NCBI GenBank assembly: GCA_002898275.1
Contig: BEIQ01000002.1
Location: forward strand, 1 to 64,000
Origin: a bacterium HR40
GTDB lineage: Bacteria > Pseudomonadota > Alphaproteobacteria > Geminicoccales > Geminicoccaceae
Direction: 5' to 3'
Length of the DNA: 64,000 nucleotides
Shown here: one piece after another, positions 42,141-50,490 of the stretch
How the letters are laid out: every line of letters starts with the position of its first letter
How positions within the stretch are numbered: position 1 is the first letter of the stretch
Made by a program: the position numbers and the translations under genes
The notes under the pieces: model-generated
Database searches by the model: none
Seen by the model: the letters and a program-made list of their open reading frames with translations, nothing else
Told to the model about the DNA's origin: nothing

Positions 42141-42632
42141 ATGGCCATCTCGCGTCGTTCCTGGGTCGTCGCTGCGGCGGCTCTGGCCTTTCTGCCGTCC
42201 CTTGCCGGAGCTCATCACCCGGGCGAGGAGGGCGTGCAGGTGGGAGAGCTCCGCGTGGGTCATGCCTGGGCCGAAGAACCCTCGGCCATGCAGCATTCGC
42301 TCCCGGTGTGGCTGACCATCGAGAACCTCGGAAGCGAGTCCGACGAGCTGTTGGAGGCGCGGACGGAGGTGGCGGAGCGCGCGGTGATCCAAGGTCTCGT
42401 GGTCGACGCCCATGGCCGCGCGGCTTTGCGCGAATTCGGCAGCCTCGAAGTGGGACCCGGTCAGACCCTGTCGTTCGCCCCGGGTGGCCTCGCCCTCATG
42501 CTGCACGGACTGCGTCTCGAAGCCCTTCCCGCAGCCGGCGATCACTTCGATCTCACGCTCCGGTTCGCCAAGGCCGGAGAGGTGACCATCGAGGTCGAGG
42601 TCGAAGAACGGCAGCTCAAACCGGCGTCTTGA
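42141..42632 (+). CDS. Exported PCu(A)C-like protein lacking copper ligands, B12-riboswitch controlled
   Basis: 163 residues with a signal peptide that includes SRRSWVV (possible Tat motif) and ends near SLAGA. The mature part begins HHPGEEG and has the PCu(A)C (DUF461) fold pattern: [49 protein letters not shown] and [19 protein letters not shown]. In copper-binding members His and Met ligands sit in the ELHE, MRM and GYHLML positions; here these read VIQG, REF and GLALML, so the copper site is gone. The ATG at 42141 has AGGAGAG six bases upstream. It is the only gene behind the riboswitch, since the next gene is convergent. A link to cobalt or corrinoid handling is inferred. Confidence 0.85.
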   Translation: MAISRRSWVVAAAALAFLPSLAGAHHPGEEGVQVGELRVGHAWAEEPSAMQHSLPVWLTIENLGSESDELLEARTEVAERAVIQGLVVDAHGRAALREFGSLEVGPGQTLSFAPGGLALMLHGLRLEALPAAGDHFDLTLRFAKAGEVTIEVEVEERQLKPAS

Positions 42633-42734
42633 CGCGCATCGCACCCACGGCCGGCGGGATCGGCGCCACCGGGTCGGGACGCCACGCGCGGTGGTGCCGG
42701 TCTGGGGCTCGGAGCCGGGACAGCGGGACAGCGC

Positions 42735-43130
42735 TCAGCGCTGGTACTGCTCGTCGCTCACCGGCTCGAGCCATGTGACGTGCTGGCCGTCTAGCGCCTC
42801 GTGCACCGCGATATGGGTCATGGCGGTGGTGGGGGTGGCTCCGTGCCAGTGTTTCTCGCCGGGCGCGATCCATACCACGTCGCCGGGGCGGATCTCCTCG
42901 ATCCGCCCGCCCTCGCGTTGCACCCAGCCCACGCCTGAGGTGACGATCAGGGTCTGACCCAGAGGGTGGGTGTGCCAGTGGGTGCGCGCACCCGGCTCGA
43001 ACGTCACGCTCACGATCCGCACCCGCGCCGGGTCGGGCGCCTCGAAGAGGGGATCCTGACGCACCTGTCCGGTGAAATAGCTGTCCGCCGCCCGGCGCGA
43101 AGGTCGCGACCCTACTCGGTAGATCTCCAT
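42735..43130 (-). CDS. Cupin-domain protein
   Basis: A 131-residue single-domain cupin. The metal-binding motifs are intact: [17 protein letters not shown] for motif 1 (His, His and a later His/Glu) and [17 protein letters not shown] for motif 2. Close relatives are annotated as carboxymuconolactone-decarboxylase-associated cupins or (R)-mandelonitrile-lyase-like cupins; the reaction is unknown. The ATG at 43130 follows GGGGGTAGG. It is divergent from nrdR across about 220 bases. Confidence 0.85.
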   Translation of the reverse strand: MEIYRVGSRPSRRAADSYFTGQVRQDPLFEAPDPARVRIVSVTFEPGARTHWHTHPLGQTLIVTSGVGWVQREGGRIEEIRPGDVVWIAPGEKHWHGATPTTAMTHIAVHEALDGQHVTWLEPVSDEQYQR

Positions 43131-43354
43131 CCTACCCCCATTGCGGATACCGGCCCGGAAAGCCGCTCGAGCCGCTCGCACGGCTGCACGATCCGGAAGA
43201 CGAGGCGTTCGTCAAGAACCCGAAACGGCGAGCCGGACCGTCGACAGCCGACGGCGACCCGCGACCGCAGCCGCCGCGCCCGATCGGCCAGTCGGTCTGG
43301 AAGCCGTGCCCGCTGCCGTTATACTCCGCTCCATCGGAGCGTCCGGATCGTGGC

Positions 43355-43864
43355 ATGCGCTGTCCGTTCTGCAGTTCGGAAGACACCCAGGTCAAGGATT
43401 CGCGTCCCGTCGAAGACGGCACCGCTATCCGCCGCCGCCGCCAGTGCGGGGCCTGCGGCGGACGCTTCACCACTTTCGAACGGGTGCAGTTGCGGGATCT
43501 CGTGGTGATCAAGAAGGACGGCCGTCGCGTGCCGTTCGACCGCGACAAGCTCGCGCGCTCGATCCGCATCGCCACTCGCAAGCGCGGCATCGATGAGGAG
43601 CGGATCGACCGCATCGTGGCCGGCATCGTGCGGCGGCTCGAGACCAGCGGCGAGACGGAGGTGCCGTCGACCCGTATCGGCGAGCTCGCCATGCAGAGCC
43701 TGGCCGAACTCGACGAAGTGGCCTATGTGCGCTTCGCCTCGGTCTACCGGGACTTTGCCACGGCGCGCGATTTCGAGGAATTCATCCGCCGTCTCCCGAC
43801 CGCCGAAGAATCCGCGGGCGGCCCCATGGAGCCGCAGGCGGCAGCCGGGGGACGGATAGTTTGA
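43355..43864 (+). CDS. nrdR: Transcriptional repressor NrdR
   Basis: Zn-ribbon and ATP-cone repressor of ribonucleotide reductase genes that senses ATP/dATP. The 169-residue protein has the zinc ribbon [13 protein letters not shown]...[17 protein letters not shown] (Cys3, 6, 31, 34), then the ATP cone ([20 protein letters not shown]). No typical NrdR box was seen near its own start. It leads the riboflavin gene run, with ribD starting in its stop codon; glyA, the frequent upstream neighbour, is absent. A -10-like TATACT lies at 43320, without a good -35. Confidence 0.97.
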   Translation: MRCPFCSSEDTQVKDSRPVEDGTAIRRRRQCGACGGRFTTFERVQLRDLVVIKKDGRRVPFDRDKLARSIRIATRKRGIDEERIDRIVAGIVRRLETSGETEVPSTRIGELAMQSLAELDEVAYVRFASVYRDFATARDFEEFIRRLPTAEESAGGPMEPQAAAGGRIV

Positions 43865-44952
43865 GCTCCGCCACCGACGAACGCTTCATGCGCGCGGCCC
43901 TCGCGCTCGGTGCTCGGGGGCTCGGCCGCAGCTGGCCCAATCCCTCCGTCGGCTGTGTGCTGGTGCGGGACGGGCGAGTGGTCGGGCGCGGTTGGACCCA
44001 GCCCGGTGGTCGGCCGCACGCCGAGACCGAAGCCCTGCGCCGGGCTGGCGCACTCGCCCGCGGGGCCACGGCCTATGTGACCCTCGAGCCTTGCGCCAAT
44101 TGGGGTCGGACTCCGCCCTGCTGCCGCGCGCTGGCGGAAGCCGGGGTAGCGCGTGTGGTGGTCGGCTGCATCGACCCGGATCCGCGCACCAACGGCAAAG
44201 GTGTCGCCTTCCTGCGCGAGGCCGGGATCGAGGTGGTCGTCGGTTGCCTCGAGGACGAGGCGCGGCGGCAAAGCCTCGGCCTGTTCCGGCGGATCTTCGC
44301 CGGTCGACCGATGGTGACCCTCAAGCTCGCCCTGTCCCTGGACGGACGGATCGCCACCCGCACCGGGCACAGCCAGTGGATCAGCGGCGAGCGCGCCCGG
44401 CTCGAGGCCCATCTGCTGCGGGCAACACACGACGCGGTGCTGGTCGGGAGCGGCACGGTCCTCGCCGACGATCCCGCCCTGACCTGCCGGATTCCCGGGC
44501 TCGGCGACGCCCGACCGCTGCGGATCGTCCTCGACCGCCGCCTGCGCACGCCACCGAGTGCCAGACTGTTCGCCGGCGGGCCTCCCGTCCTCGTCTTCAC
44601 CCGCCGCGACCACCAGCGGGAGTCGGCCGAAAAGCTGCGTGCCCGAGGCGCGGAAGTGGTGGGGGTGGACGAGCCCTATCTTCCCAATGTGCTCGACGAT
44701 CTCGCCCGCCGGGGGCTCACCCGGCTGCTCGTCGAAGGCGGCGCCCGGGTGGCCGCCGCCTTCCTCGCCGAGCGGCTGGTGGACCGACTCTGCCTCGTCT
44801 ATGCTCCCATCCTACTGGGCGGCGATGCCCATCCCGGCATCGCCGACCTCGCGCTCGACGAGGTCGGCGAGGCGCCGCGATTTCGCGTGACGGAGCGCCG
44901 ATCGCTCGACCAGGACACGCTCGTCGAACTCGAAGCCGTCGCGGGAGAGTGA
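43861..44952 (+). CDS. ribD: Bifunctional riboflavin deaminase/reductase RibD
   Basis: Carries out the second and third steps of riboflavin synthesis from GTP. The 363-residue protein has an N-terminal zinc deaminase domain (HAETEAL, then [14 protein letters not shown] with the zinc Cys residues) and a C-terminal reductase domain ([36 protein letters not shown]). The start is a TTG overlapping the nrdR stop. ribE follows three bases after its stop. Confidence 0.96.
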   Translation: MSSATDERFMRAALALGARGLGRSWPNPSVGCVLVRDGRVVGRGWTQPGGRPHAETEALRRAGALARGATAYVTLEPCANWGRTPPCCRALAEAGVARVVVGCIDPDPRTNGKGVAFLREAGIEVVVGCLEDEARRQSLGLFRRIFAGRPMVTLKLALSLDGRIATRTGHSQWISGERARLEAHLLRATHDAVLVGSGTVLADDPALTCRIPGLGDARPLRIVLDRRLRTPPSARLFAGGPPVLVFTRRDHQRESAEKLRARGAEVVGVDEPYLPNVLDDLARRGLTRLLVEGGARVAAAFLAERLVDRLCLVYAPILLGGDAHPGIADLALDEVGEAPRFRVTERRSLDQDTLVELEAVAGE

Positions 44953-44955
44953 GCC

Positions 44956-45564
44956 TTGTTCACGGGGATCATCACCCATCTCGGCCGGGTCCTCGCTGTC
45001 GCGCCAGGCGCGGGCGGCAGACGGCTGCGGATCGCCCCCGACTTCCCCGTGGCGGACCTCGCCATCGGCGGCTCGGTCGCGCACGACGGTATCTGTCTCA
45101 CCGTCGCCGCATGCGGACCCGACTTCTACGAGGTTTTCCTCGCCGAGGAGACCCTGGCCCGTACCACGGCCTGGCAGTGGCAACCTGGGCGACGGATCAA
45201 TCTCGAACGGGCATTGCGGCTCGGCGACGAGCTCGGCGGGCATCTCGTCTTCGGCCATGTCGACGCCACCGGCCGCATCCTCGCGCTCGATCCGGTGGGC
45301 GAAGGGTTTCGGCTGGTCGTCGGCATGCCCGAAAGCCTCGCCCCGCTCGTGGCCGTCAAGGGCTCCATTGCCGTCGACGGCATCTCCCTGACGGTGGTGG
45401 AGGCGGACTCCGATCGGTTTTCGGTGGCGATCGTGCCCCACACCTTCCGGGTCACCACCCTCTGCGACCGTCGGCCGGGCGATGCGGTCAATCTGGAAGC
45501 CGACATGCTCGCGCGCTATGTGGCGCGACAGCTGCAGTTTCGCGATCTTCCCGGATCCCCATGA
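44956..45564 (+). CDS. ribE: Riboflavin synthase alpha subunit
   Basis: Dismutates two 6,7-dimethyl-8-ribityllumazines into riboflavin and the pyrimidinedione. The 202-residue length and the two similar lumazine-binding halves are normal: MFTGIITHLGRV with SVAHDGICLTV in the first, and GHLVFGHVDATGRI with GSIAVDGISLTVVEAD in the second. The start is a TTG at 44956. The ribBA ATG overlaps the stop. Confidence 0.96.
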   Translation: MFTGIITHLGRVLAVAPGAGGRRLRIAPDFPVADLAIGGSVAHDGICLTVAACGPDFYEVFLAEETLARTTAWQWQPGRRINLERALRLGDELGGHLVFGHVDATGRILALDPVGEGFRLVVGMPESLAPLVAVKGSIAVDGISLTVVEADSDRFSVAIVPHTFRVTTLCDRRPGDAVNLEADMLARYVARQLQFRDLPGSP

Positions 45565-46676
45565 ATCAAGCGGTGCGTCTCAGCCCCATCGAGGAGATCA
45601 TCGAGGCCGCCCGCCGCGGGGAGATGTTCATCCTCGTCGACGACGAGGAGCGCGAGAACGAGGGCGATCTCGTCGTGCCGGCGCAGTTCTGCGACGCGGC
45701 GGCGGTCAACTTCATGGCCAAATACGGGCGCGGCCTGATCTGTCTCGCCCTCACCCGCGAGCGCTGCGAACAGCTCGGCCTGCCGCTCATGGCGCAGGGC
45801 AACGAGCATCGGCTGAGCACCGCTTTTACGCTCAGCATCGAGGCGCGCGAGGGGGTAACCACGGGTATATCCGCCGCCGACCGGGCGCGCACCATTGCCG
45901 TTGCCATCGATCCGCAAAGCACCCGCGAGGATCTCGTCACACCTGGCCATGTGTTCCCGGTCATGGCCCGCGACGGTGGCGTGTTGGTGCGGGCCGGACA
46001 TACCGAGGCGGCAGTCGACATCGCGCGGCTTGCGGGCCTCAATCCGTCCGGCGTCATCTGCGAGATCATGAACGATGACGGCACCATGGCGCGGCTGCCG
46101 GATCTCCTCCTTTTCGCGCAGCGTCATGGGCTCAGGATCGGCACCATCGCCGATCTCATCGCCTATCGGCTCAAGCATGACCGGCTGGTCGAGCGCGACC
46201 TCGCGACCGCCTTCCACAGCCGCTACGGCGGGGATTTCCGGCTCCAGGTCTATGTCAACGTGCTCGACCGCGTGGAGCATGTGGCCCTGGTCAAGGGAGA
46301 CATCGAGTCGGGCGGTCCGGTGCTCGTGCGAGTGCATGCCGTCAACATGCTGGAGGACCTGCTCGGCGAAGGCGAGAGCGGCCGCGGCGACCAACTGCAC
46401 CGGGCCATGCGGATGATCGGCGAGGCCGGCCGCGGTGTGGTCGTGATCCTCCGCGAGCCCGCACCGGATGCCATCTCGCGCCGCATTCGCGAACGCCTCG
46501 GCCATCGCCAGCCGCCGCCGCGCGACCTGCGGGTGTACGGTATCGGCGCGCAGATCCTCGTCGACCTCGGCGTGCGCGAGATGATCTTGCTTTCCAACTC
46601 GGGCCGCTCGATCCCCGGGCTCGAGGGCTACGGTCTCCACGTGGTGGAGACCCGCCCGATTCCCGCCGACGGCTGA
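45561..46676 (+). CDS. ribBA: DHBP synthase RibB fused to a degenerate RibA-like domain
   Basis: Residues 1-205 are an intact 3,4-dihydroxy-2-butanone 4-phosphate synthase: DDEERENEGDLVVPA, MAKYGRGLICLALT, TTGISAADRA and RAGHTEAAVDIA. The C-terminal half has the GTP cyclohydrolase II fold (DLRVYGIGAQILVDLGV, LLSNSGRSIPGLEGYGL) but not the catalytic zinc site. Where RibA has three Cys (SECxTGDVFGSLRCDC), this protein reads VHAVNMLEDLLGEGES. So it can make the four-carbon unit but probably not the first GTP step, which must be encoded elsewhere. Such RibB plus inactive-RibA fusions are known in other alphaproteobacteria. Confidence 0.92.
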   Translation: MNQAVRLSPIEEIIEAARRGEMFILVDDEERENEGDLVVPAQFCDAAAVNFMAKYGRGLICLALTRERCEQLGLPLMAQGNEHRLSTAFTLSIEAREGVTTGISAADRARTIAVAIDPQSTREDLVTPGHVFPVMARDGGVLVRAGHTEAAVDIARLAGLNPSGVICEIMNDDGTMARLPDLLLFAQRHGLRIGTIADLIAYRLKHDRLVERDLATAFHSRYGGDFRLQVYVNVLDRVEHVALVKGDIESGGPVLVRVHAVNMLEDLLGEGESGRGDQLHRAMRMIGEAGRGVVVILREPAPDAISRRIRERLGHRQPPPRDLRVYGIGAQILVDLGVREMILLSNSGRSIPGLEGYGLHVVETRPIPADG

Positions 46677-46683
46677 GAAGCCC

Positions 46684-47157
46684 ATGGCCGGCACACCGGA
46701 GCTCGCGGAAATCCCGGTGCTCGCGGGAGCGCGGGTGCTCCTCGTCGAGGCCGCCTATCACCCGCGAATCACCGCGCTCCTGCGCGAGGGGGCGATGCGG
46801 GTGCTGCGCCGTGCCAAGGTCGAGGTCGACCACCGACTGGTTCCGGGAGCCCTCGAGATCCCGATCGCCATCGCGATGGCCGTACGCACCACCCGCTACG
46901 AGGCCTGCGTCGCCATCGGCTGCGTCATCCGCGGCGAGACCATCCATTTCGATCTCGTCGCCGGCGAGAGCTGCCGCGGGCTCGTCGAGCTCGGCATCCG
47001 GCACGCCCTGCCCATCGGCAATGGCATTCTCACCGTCGACAATGAACATCAGGCGCTGCAGCGGGCCGATCCGGCGGGCGAGGACAAGGGCGGGTTCGCT
47101 GCGCTGGCAGCGCTCCGGCTGCTCGAGCTCCGCCGTTCGCTCGGAGCCCCCTCGTGA
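46684..47157 (+). CDS. ribH: 6,7-dimethyl-8-ribityllumazine synthase
   Basis: Joins the RibB product and the RibD-derived pyrimidine to form lumazine. The 157-residue protein shows the standard motifs VPGALEIPIAI, CVAIGCVIRGETIHFD and the C-terminal GNGILTVDNEHQALQRA. The ATG at 46684 is seven bases after the ribBA stop. The GTG of nusB overlaps its stop codon, the common ribH-nusB pairing. Confidence 0.97.
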   Translation: MAGTPELAEIPVLAGARVLLVEAAYHPRITALLREGAMRVLRRAKVEVDHRLVPGALEIPIAIAMAVRTTRYEACVAIGCVIRGETIHFDLVAGESCRGLVELGIRHALPIGNGILTVDNEHQALQRADPAGEDKGGFAALAALRLLELRRSLGAPS

Positions 47158-47645
47158 ACCGCCGCCAACCCAGCCTGCCGAAGCGACGAGCCGCGCGTTT
47201 TGCCGCCGTGCAAGCGCTCTACCAGCTCGAGGTCGGCGGCCAGCCGGTCGAGGAGGTGGTGGGCGAGTTCCGCCAACATCGCTTGACGAGCCTGCTCGAA
47301 CCCTTTGCGCCCGAAGCCGCGTCACCTCCGGTCGATGCCGCTTGGTTCGAGAGGGTGGTGCGCGGCGCCCATCGCATGGCGCCGGAACTCGATCCCATGA
47401 TCGAGGCCTGCCTGGCGCCGGGTTGGACCCTGCAACGCTGCGGCTATCTCTTGCGCGCCTGTTTGCGCGCCGGCGCTTTCGAACTCGCTGCCTGCCCGGA
47501 CGTGCCGGTGGCGGCGGTGATCAACGAATATGTCGAGGTCGCCCATATGTTCTTCGACGGCGACGAGCCGGCTTTCGTCAACGCCGTGCTCGACCGGCTC
47601 GCCCGCCGGTTACGGGCGGCGTCGAGCTCCAACCCGGCCTCCTGA
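47154..47645 (+). CDS. nusB: Transcription antitermination factor NusB
   Basis: All-alpha RNA-binding protein that works with NusE, NusG and NusA on boxA, chiefly in rRNA operons. The 163-residue product starts with an Arg-rich region (RRQPSLPKRRAARFAAVQALYQLE) and ends with the conserved VPVAAVINEYVEVAHMFFDGDEPAFVNAVLDRLAR. The GTG start overlaps the ribH stop. thiL follows after three bases. Confidence 0.96.
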   Translation: MNRRQPSLPKRRAARFAAVQALYQLEVGGQPVEEVVGEFRQHRLTSLLEPFAPEAASPPVDAAWFERVVRGAHRMAPELDPMIEACLAPGWTLQRCGYLLRACLRAGAFELAACPDVPVAAVINEYVEVAHMFFDGDEPAFVNAVLDRLARRLRAASSSNPAS

Positions 47646-47648
47646 AGG

Positions 47649-48605
47649 ATGGACGAGTTCGCCTTCATCGACCGTTTCCTACGGCCGCTCGCCGCCCGCT
47701 CGCCAGAAGCCCTCGGGCTTCGGGACGATGCCGCACTGTTGTCCTGCCGCAGCGGCGAGGAGCTCGTGCTCACCAAGGACGCACTCGTCGAGGGCGTTCA
47801 CTTCTTTCCCAACGATCCGCCCGATCTCGTCGCCCGCAAGCTGCTGCGGGTCAATCTCTCCGATCTCGCGGCGATGGGAGGGGAGCCGCTCGGCTATCTG
47901 ATGGCGCTCGCCTTGCCGCGGCGGTGCGACGAGCGATGGGCGGAAGCCTTTGTCGGCGGGCTCGCCGACGACCAGCTGCGCTTCGGTCTCGGACTCTTCG
48001 GCGGCGACACGGTGTCGTCGCCGGACCGCATCGTGCTCTCGCTCACGGCCATTGGCACGGTGCCGGCGGGAAGGGCCCTCCGGCGCAGCGGCGCGCGGCC
48101 GGGCGACGACATTTGGGTCTCGGGGACACTGGGCGATGCTGCCCTCGGGCTTCGCATCCTCATGGGCCTCGCCGTGCCCGAGGAGGAGGCGGAGCCGTTC
48201 GTGATGCGCTATCGGCTGCCCGAGCCCCGGATCGCCCTGGGACGCGCCCTGCGCGGCCTGGCCCATGCCGCCATCGACATCTCGGACGGCCTGATCGCCG
48301 ATCTCGGCCATGTGTGCTCGGCCTCGAGCGTGGCGGCGGAGATCGAACTCGAGCGTCTACCGGTGCGGGCCCTCGCTCGCGGCATCCCGGGCTGGCGAGA
48401 GGCCGCGCTCGCCGGGGGCGACGATTACGAACTCCTGTTCACCGCCGCACCGACGCGGCGCGCCGAGGTGGAGGCGCTGTCGGCGGAGCTCGCCCTGCCG
48501 CTTGCGCGTATCGGCCGTATCGCCGAGGGCAGCGGCGTGCGCGTGGTGGACGCCTCCGGCAAGGAGGTGCCACTTTCGCGAACCGGCTACCGTCACGAAG
48601 TCTAG
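47649..48605 (+). CDS. thiL: Thiamine-monophosphate kinase
   Basis: ATP-dependent kinase that makes thiamine diphosphate from the monophosphate. The 318-residue protein has the PurM-like two-domain order: GLRDDAALLSCRSGEELVLTKDALVEGVHF, KLLRVNLSDLAAMGGEPLGYL, then AIDISDGLIADLGHV and AGGDDYELLFTA. The ATG at 47649 lies just behind GAAGGA. The stop TAG shares CTAG with the stop of the convergent deacetylase gene. Confidence 0.96.
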   Translation: MDEFAFIDRFLRPLAARSPEALGLRDDAALLSCRSGEELVLTKDALVEGVHFFPNDPPDLVARKLLRVNLSDLAAMGGEPLGYLMALALPRRCDERWAEAFVGGLADDQLRFGLGLFGGDTVSSPDRIVLSLTAIGTVPAGRALRRSGARPGDDIWVSGTLGDAALGLRILMGLAVPEEEAEPFVMRYRLPEPRIALGRALRGLAHAAIDISDGLIADLGHVCSASSVAAEIELERLPVRALARGIPGWREAALAGGDDYELLFTAAPTRRAEVEALSAELALPLARIGRIAEGSGVRVVDASGKEVPLSRTGYRHEV

Positions 48606-49639
48606 GCGGGCCAGCCCTCCTCGAATCCGACGAGCACGTTGACCACGTTCTCGCCGAGGGTTTCGAGAGCGTAGCCCCCTTCCATGACGAACAGGGTGGG
48701 TCGGGCGAGTCGGGCGATGCGCCGGCCGATTTCGGTCAGCTCGTGGCTCTCGAGATCGAAAAAGCCCAGGGGATCCCCTTCCCAAATGTCCACGCCGAGC
48801 GACACCACGAGCACATCCGGCCCGAAATCGTCGATGCGCGAAAGGGCGTGGTCGAGCGCCTCGGCATAGGTATCGAAGCCGGTCGACGGTGGGAGGGGGA
48901 TGTTGAGGTTGTACCCCTCTCCGGGTCCCGCGCCGATCTCGTCGGCAAAGCCGGAAAACCACGGGAACGCGTCGCGGGGATCGCCGTGCAGCGATGCGAA
49001 TAGAACGTCGTCGCGTTCCCAAAATATGTCCTGAGTTCCATTGCCGTGATGGAAGTCTACATCGAGAATAGCCGCTCTACTCACTCCGTTGTCGATCATA
49101 TACTGTGTCGCGATCGCGGCATTGTTCAAGAAACAATAACCACCGAACAGGTCCCGGCTGGCGTGGTGGCCTGGCGGCCGACAGAGGGCGAATGCCGCCC
49201 GTTCGCCCGCGAGCAAGCGCCCAGCAGCCGTGAGCGCCACATCCACGCTCGCCGTTGCTGCATCCCAGGTGCCCGCGTCGATCCCCGTGTCCGCCGAGAA
49301 GGTATAGTAACCCAGTCGGCCCTCGATAGCCCGCGGTGGCTGGCCCCGCATCCGGCGGCCCGGCCACACGTCGGCGATGGCCTCGCCGCTGCGACCGCTG
49401 GCGTGCCAGGCGTCGTGGGCAGTGGCGAGGAACTCGAGATAGTCCGGCGTATGGATGCGAAGCAGCGGCTCGAGACCGTGCTCGCGAGGGTGGAGGATCT
49501 CTCCCAGCCTGACCTCTTCGATCCGCCGGCGAACGATTTCGACGCGCGCCGGCGAGTCCCATGGCGGGACGAGCCGACCGCCATCGAATTCCACTTGCGG
49601 ATCTCGTAAAACGTGTTTTTCCGAGAAGATCGTATGCAT
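48602..49639 (-). CDS. Histone deacetylase family protein (acetylpolyamine amidohydrolase-like)
   Basis: A 345-residue zinc amidohydrolase of the arginase/deacetylase fold. The metal and catalytic motifs are complete: LCRPPGHHA, AAILDVDFHHGNGTQDIFW and LVVSLGVDIWEGDPLG. Bacterial members deacetylate acetylpolyamines, acetoin-related or other acyl-amide substrates; which one is not shown. The stretch around 49040-49150 is less GC-rich and uses codons rarer in the neighbours (ATA, TTA, TCA, AGT-type), which could mean transfer or relaxed selection. Single gene, convergent with thiL. Confidence 0.88.
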   Translation of the reverse strand: MHTIFSEKHVLRDPQVEFDGGRLVPPWDSPARVEIVRRRIEEVRLGEILHPREHGLEPLLRIHTPDYLEFLATAHDAWHASGRSGEAIADVWPGRRMRGQPPRAIEGRLGYYTFSADTGIDAGTWDAATASVDVALTAAGRLLAGERAAFALCRPPGHHASRDLFGGYCFLNNAAIATQYMIDNGVSRAAILDVDFHHGNGTQDIFWERDDVLFASLHGDPRDAFPWFSGFADEIGAGPGEGYNLNIPLPPSTGFDTYAEALDHALSRIDDFGPDVLVVSLGVDIWEGDPLGFFDLESHELTEIGRRIARLARPTLFVMEGGYALETLGENVVNVLVGFEEGWPA

Positions 49640-49803
49640 CGGCCACGAGCGGTCCTTCGCAGGCCCTCTACGCCATAGACCGCGGCGGTCCGCCGGTCTG
49701 TGCGAAAACGCACATCTCCGCGATCGTCCGACGCCAGGCTCGCCGCCCGCCGAACGGCCGGTCTTCGCCGACCGGAAGGAGGAAACGGTCTCGAGGGGCA
49801 GCC

Positions 49804-50418
49804 TCAACCTTTGAGCCGCGGCCGCAGCAGCAGCTCGAACAGGGTCTGCTGATCGGGAAGCCCGGTGACCGGGAGGTTCTGCTGTTTCTGAAAGGTCTCG
49901 AGCGCTGCCTTGGTCTTGGGCCCAAAGGTACCATCCGCCTTGCCGTCGAGGAGCTTGCGGTCGATCAGCGCCTGCTGCACCCGCTTGATCACTTCGCCAT
50001 AGATGCGGAGCTTCTGTTCCCCCTCGCCGATCTCGGCGACTTCGGAGCGGGTCGCGAGCCGATCCTGGGCGAGCAGCAACTGCAGCTGGTGGACCACCTC
50101 GAAGAGGCGGTCATCCGGATGCTGCTCGCAATGGGCGCGGATGAGCGACAGCAGCATTCCGGAAGTCTCCCAAGGTGCGATGTCGAACGTATCCGGCCGG
50201 TAGCGATTGACCGCCGTGAGATAGCCTTCGACCCAGCCGCGGAACTCGGCTACGCTCGCCAGCTTCTCGGCCGCCGCTTTGACGAAATTGCGGCAGGTAT
50301 CGGCCCCGAGGCCCTTGACGGCGAACTCGCCCTTTTCGCTGAAGGCGCGGGCAGGCGCAGCGGCCAGCACGGAACCGAGCAGGAGGAGATGGACGAGGCG
50401 TCGCGTAACGGCCGACAT
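49804..50418 (-). CDS. Secreted protein with C-terminal peptidoglycan-binding domain
   Basis: 204 residues with a Sec signal ending near PARAFS. Residues 35-125 form an unrecognised helical region with two Cys (DTCRNFVKAAAEKL, RAHCEQHPDDRLFEVVHQL) and the segment FRGWVEGYLTAVNRY. Residues 140-200 are a PG_binding_1 domain (QQALIDRKLLDGKADGTFGP, then LETFQKQQNLPVTGLPD). It is likely a periplasmic peptidoglycan-associated protein of unknown function. The ATG is at 50418, about 70 bases downstream of the hmgL stop on the same strand, so a separate promoter is possible. Confidence 0.82.
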   Translation of the reverse strand: MSAVTRRLVHLLLLGSVLAAAPARAFSEKGEFAVKGLGADTCRNFVKAAAEKLASVAEFRGWVEGYLTAVNRYRPDTFDIAPWETSGMLLSLIRAHCEQHPDDRLFEVVHQLQLLLAQDRLATRSEVAEIGEGEQKLRIYGEVIKRVQQALIDRKLLDGKADGTFGPKTKAALETFQKQQNLPVTGLPDQQTLFELLLRPRLKG

Positions 50419-50490
50419 AGGGACTCCTTCGGGCAGGTCCTAAAGCCGCCTATCTCGGATGGCTCCGGCGCCTTTCCAGACCCCGTCCCC

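Noticed and set aside
43320-43325. TATACT as the nrdR promoter -10 box
   Set aside because: No recognisable -35 element at 16-18 bases upstream, and the spacing to a possible NrdR box could not be established.
45561-46676. Call as fully bifunctional RibBA
   Set aside because: The three zinc-binding cysteines of GTP cyclohydrolase II are absent, so the second activity is not supported.
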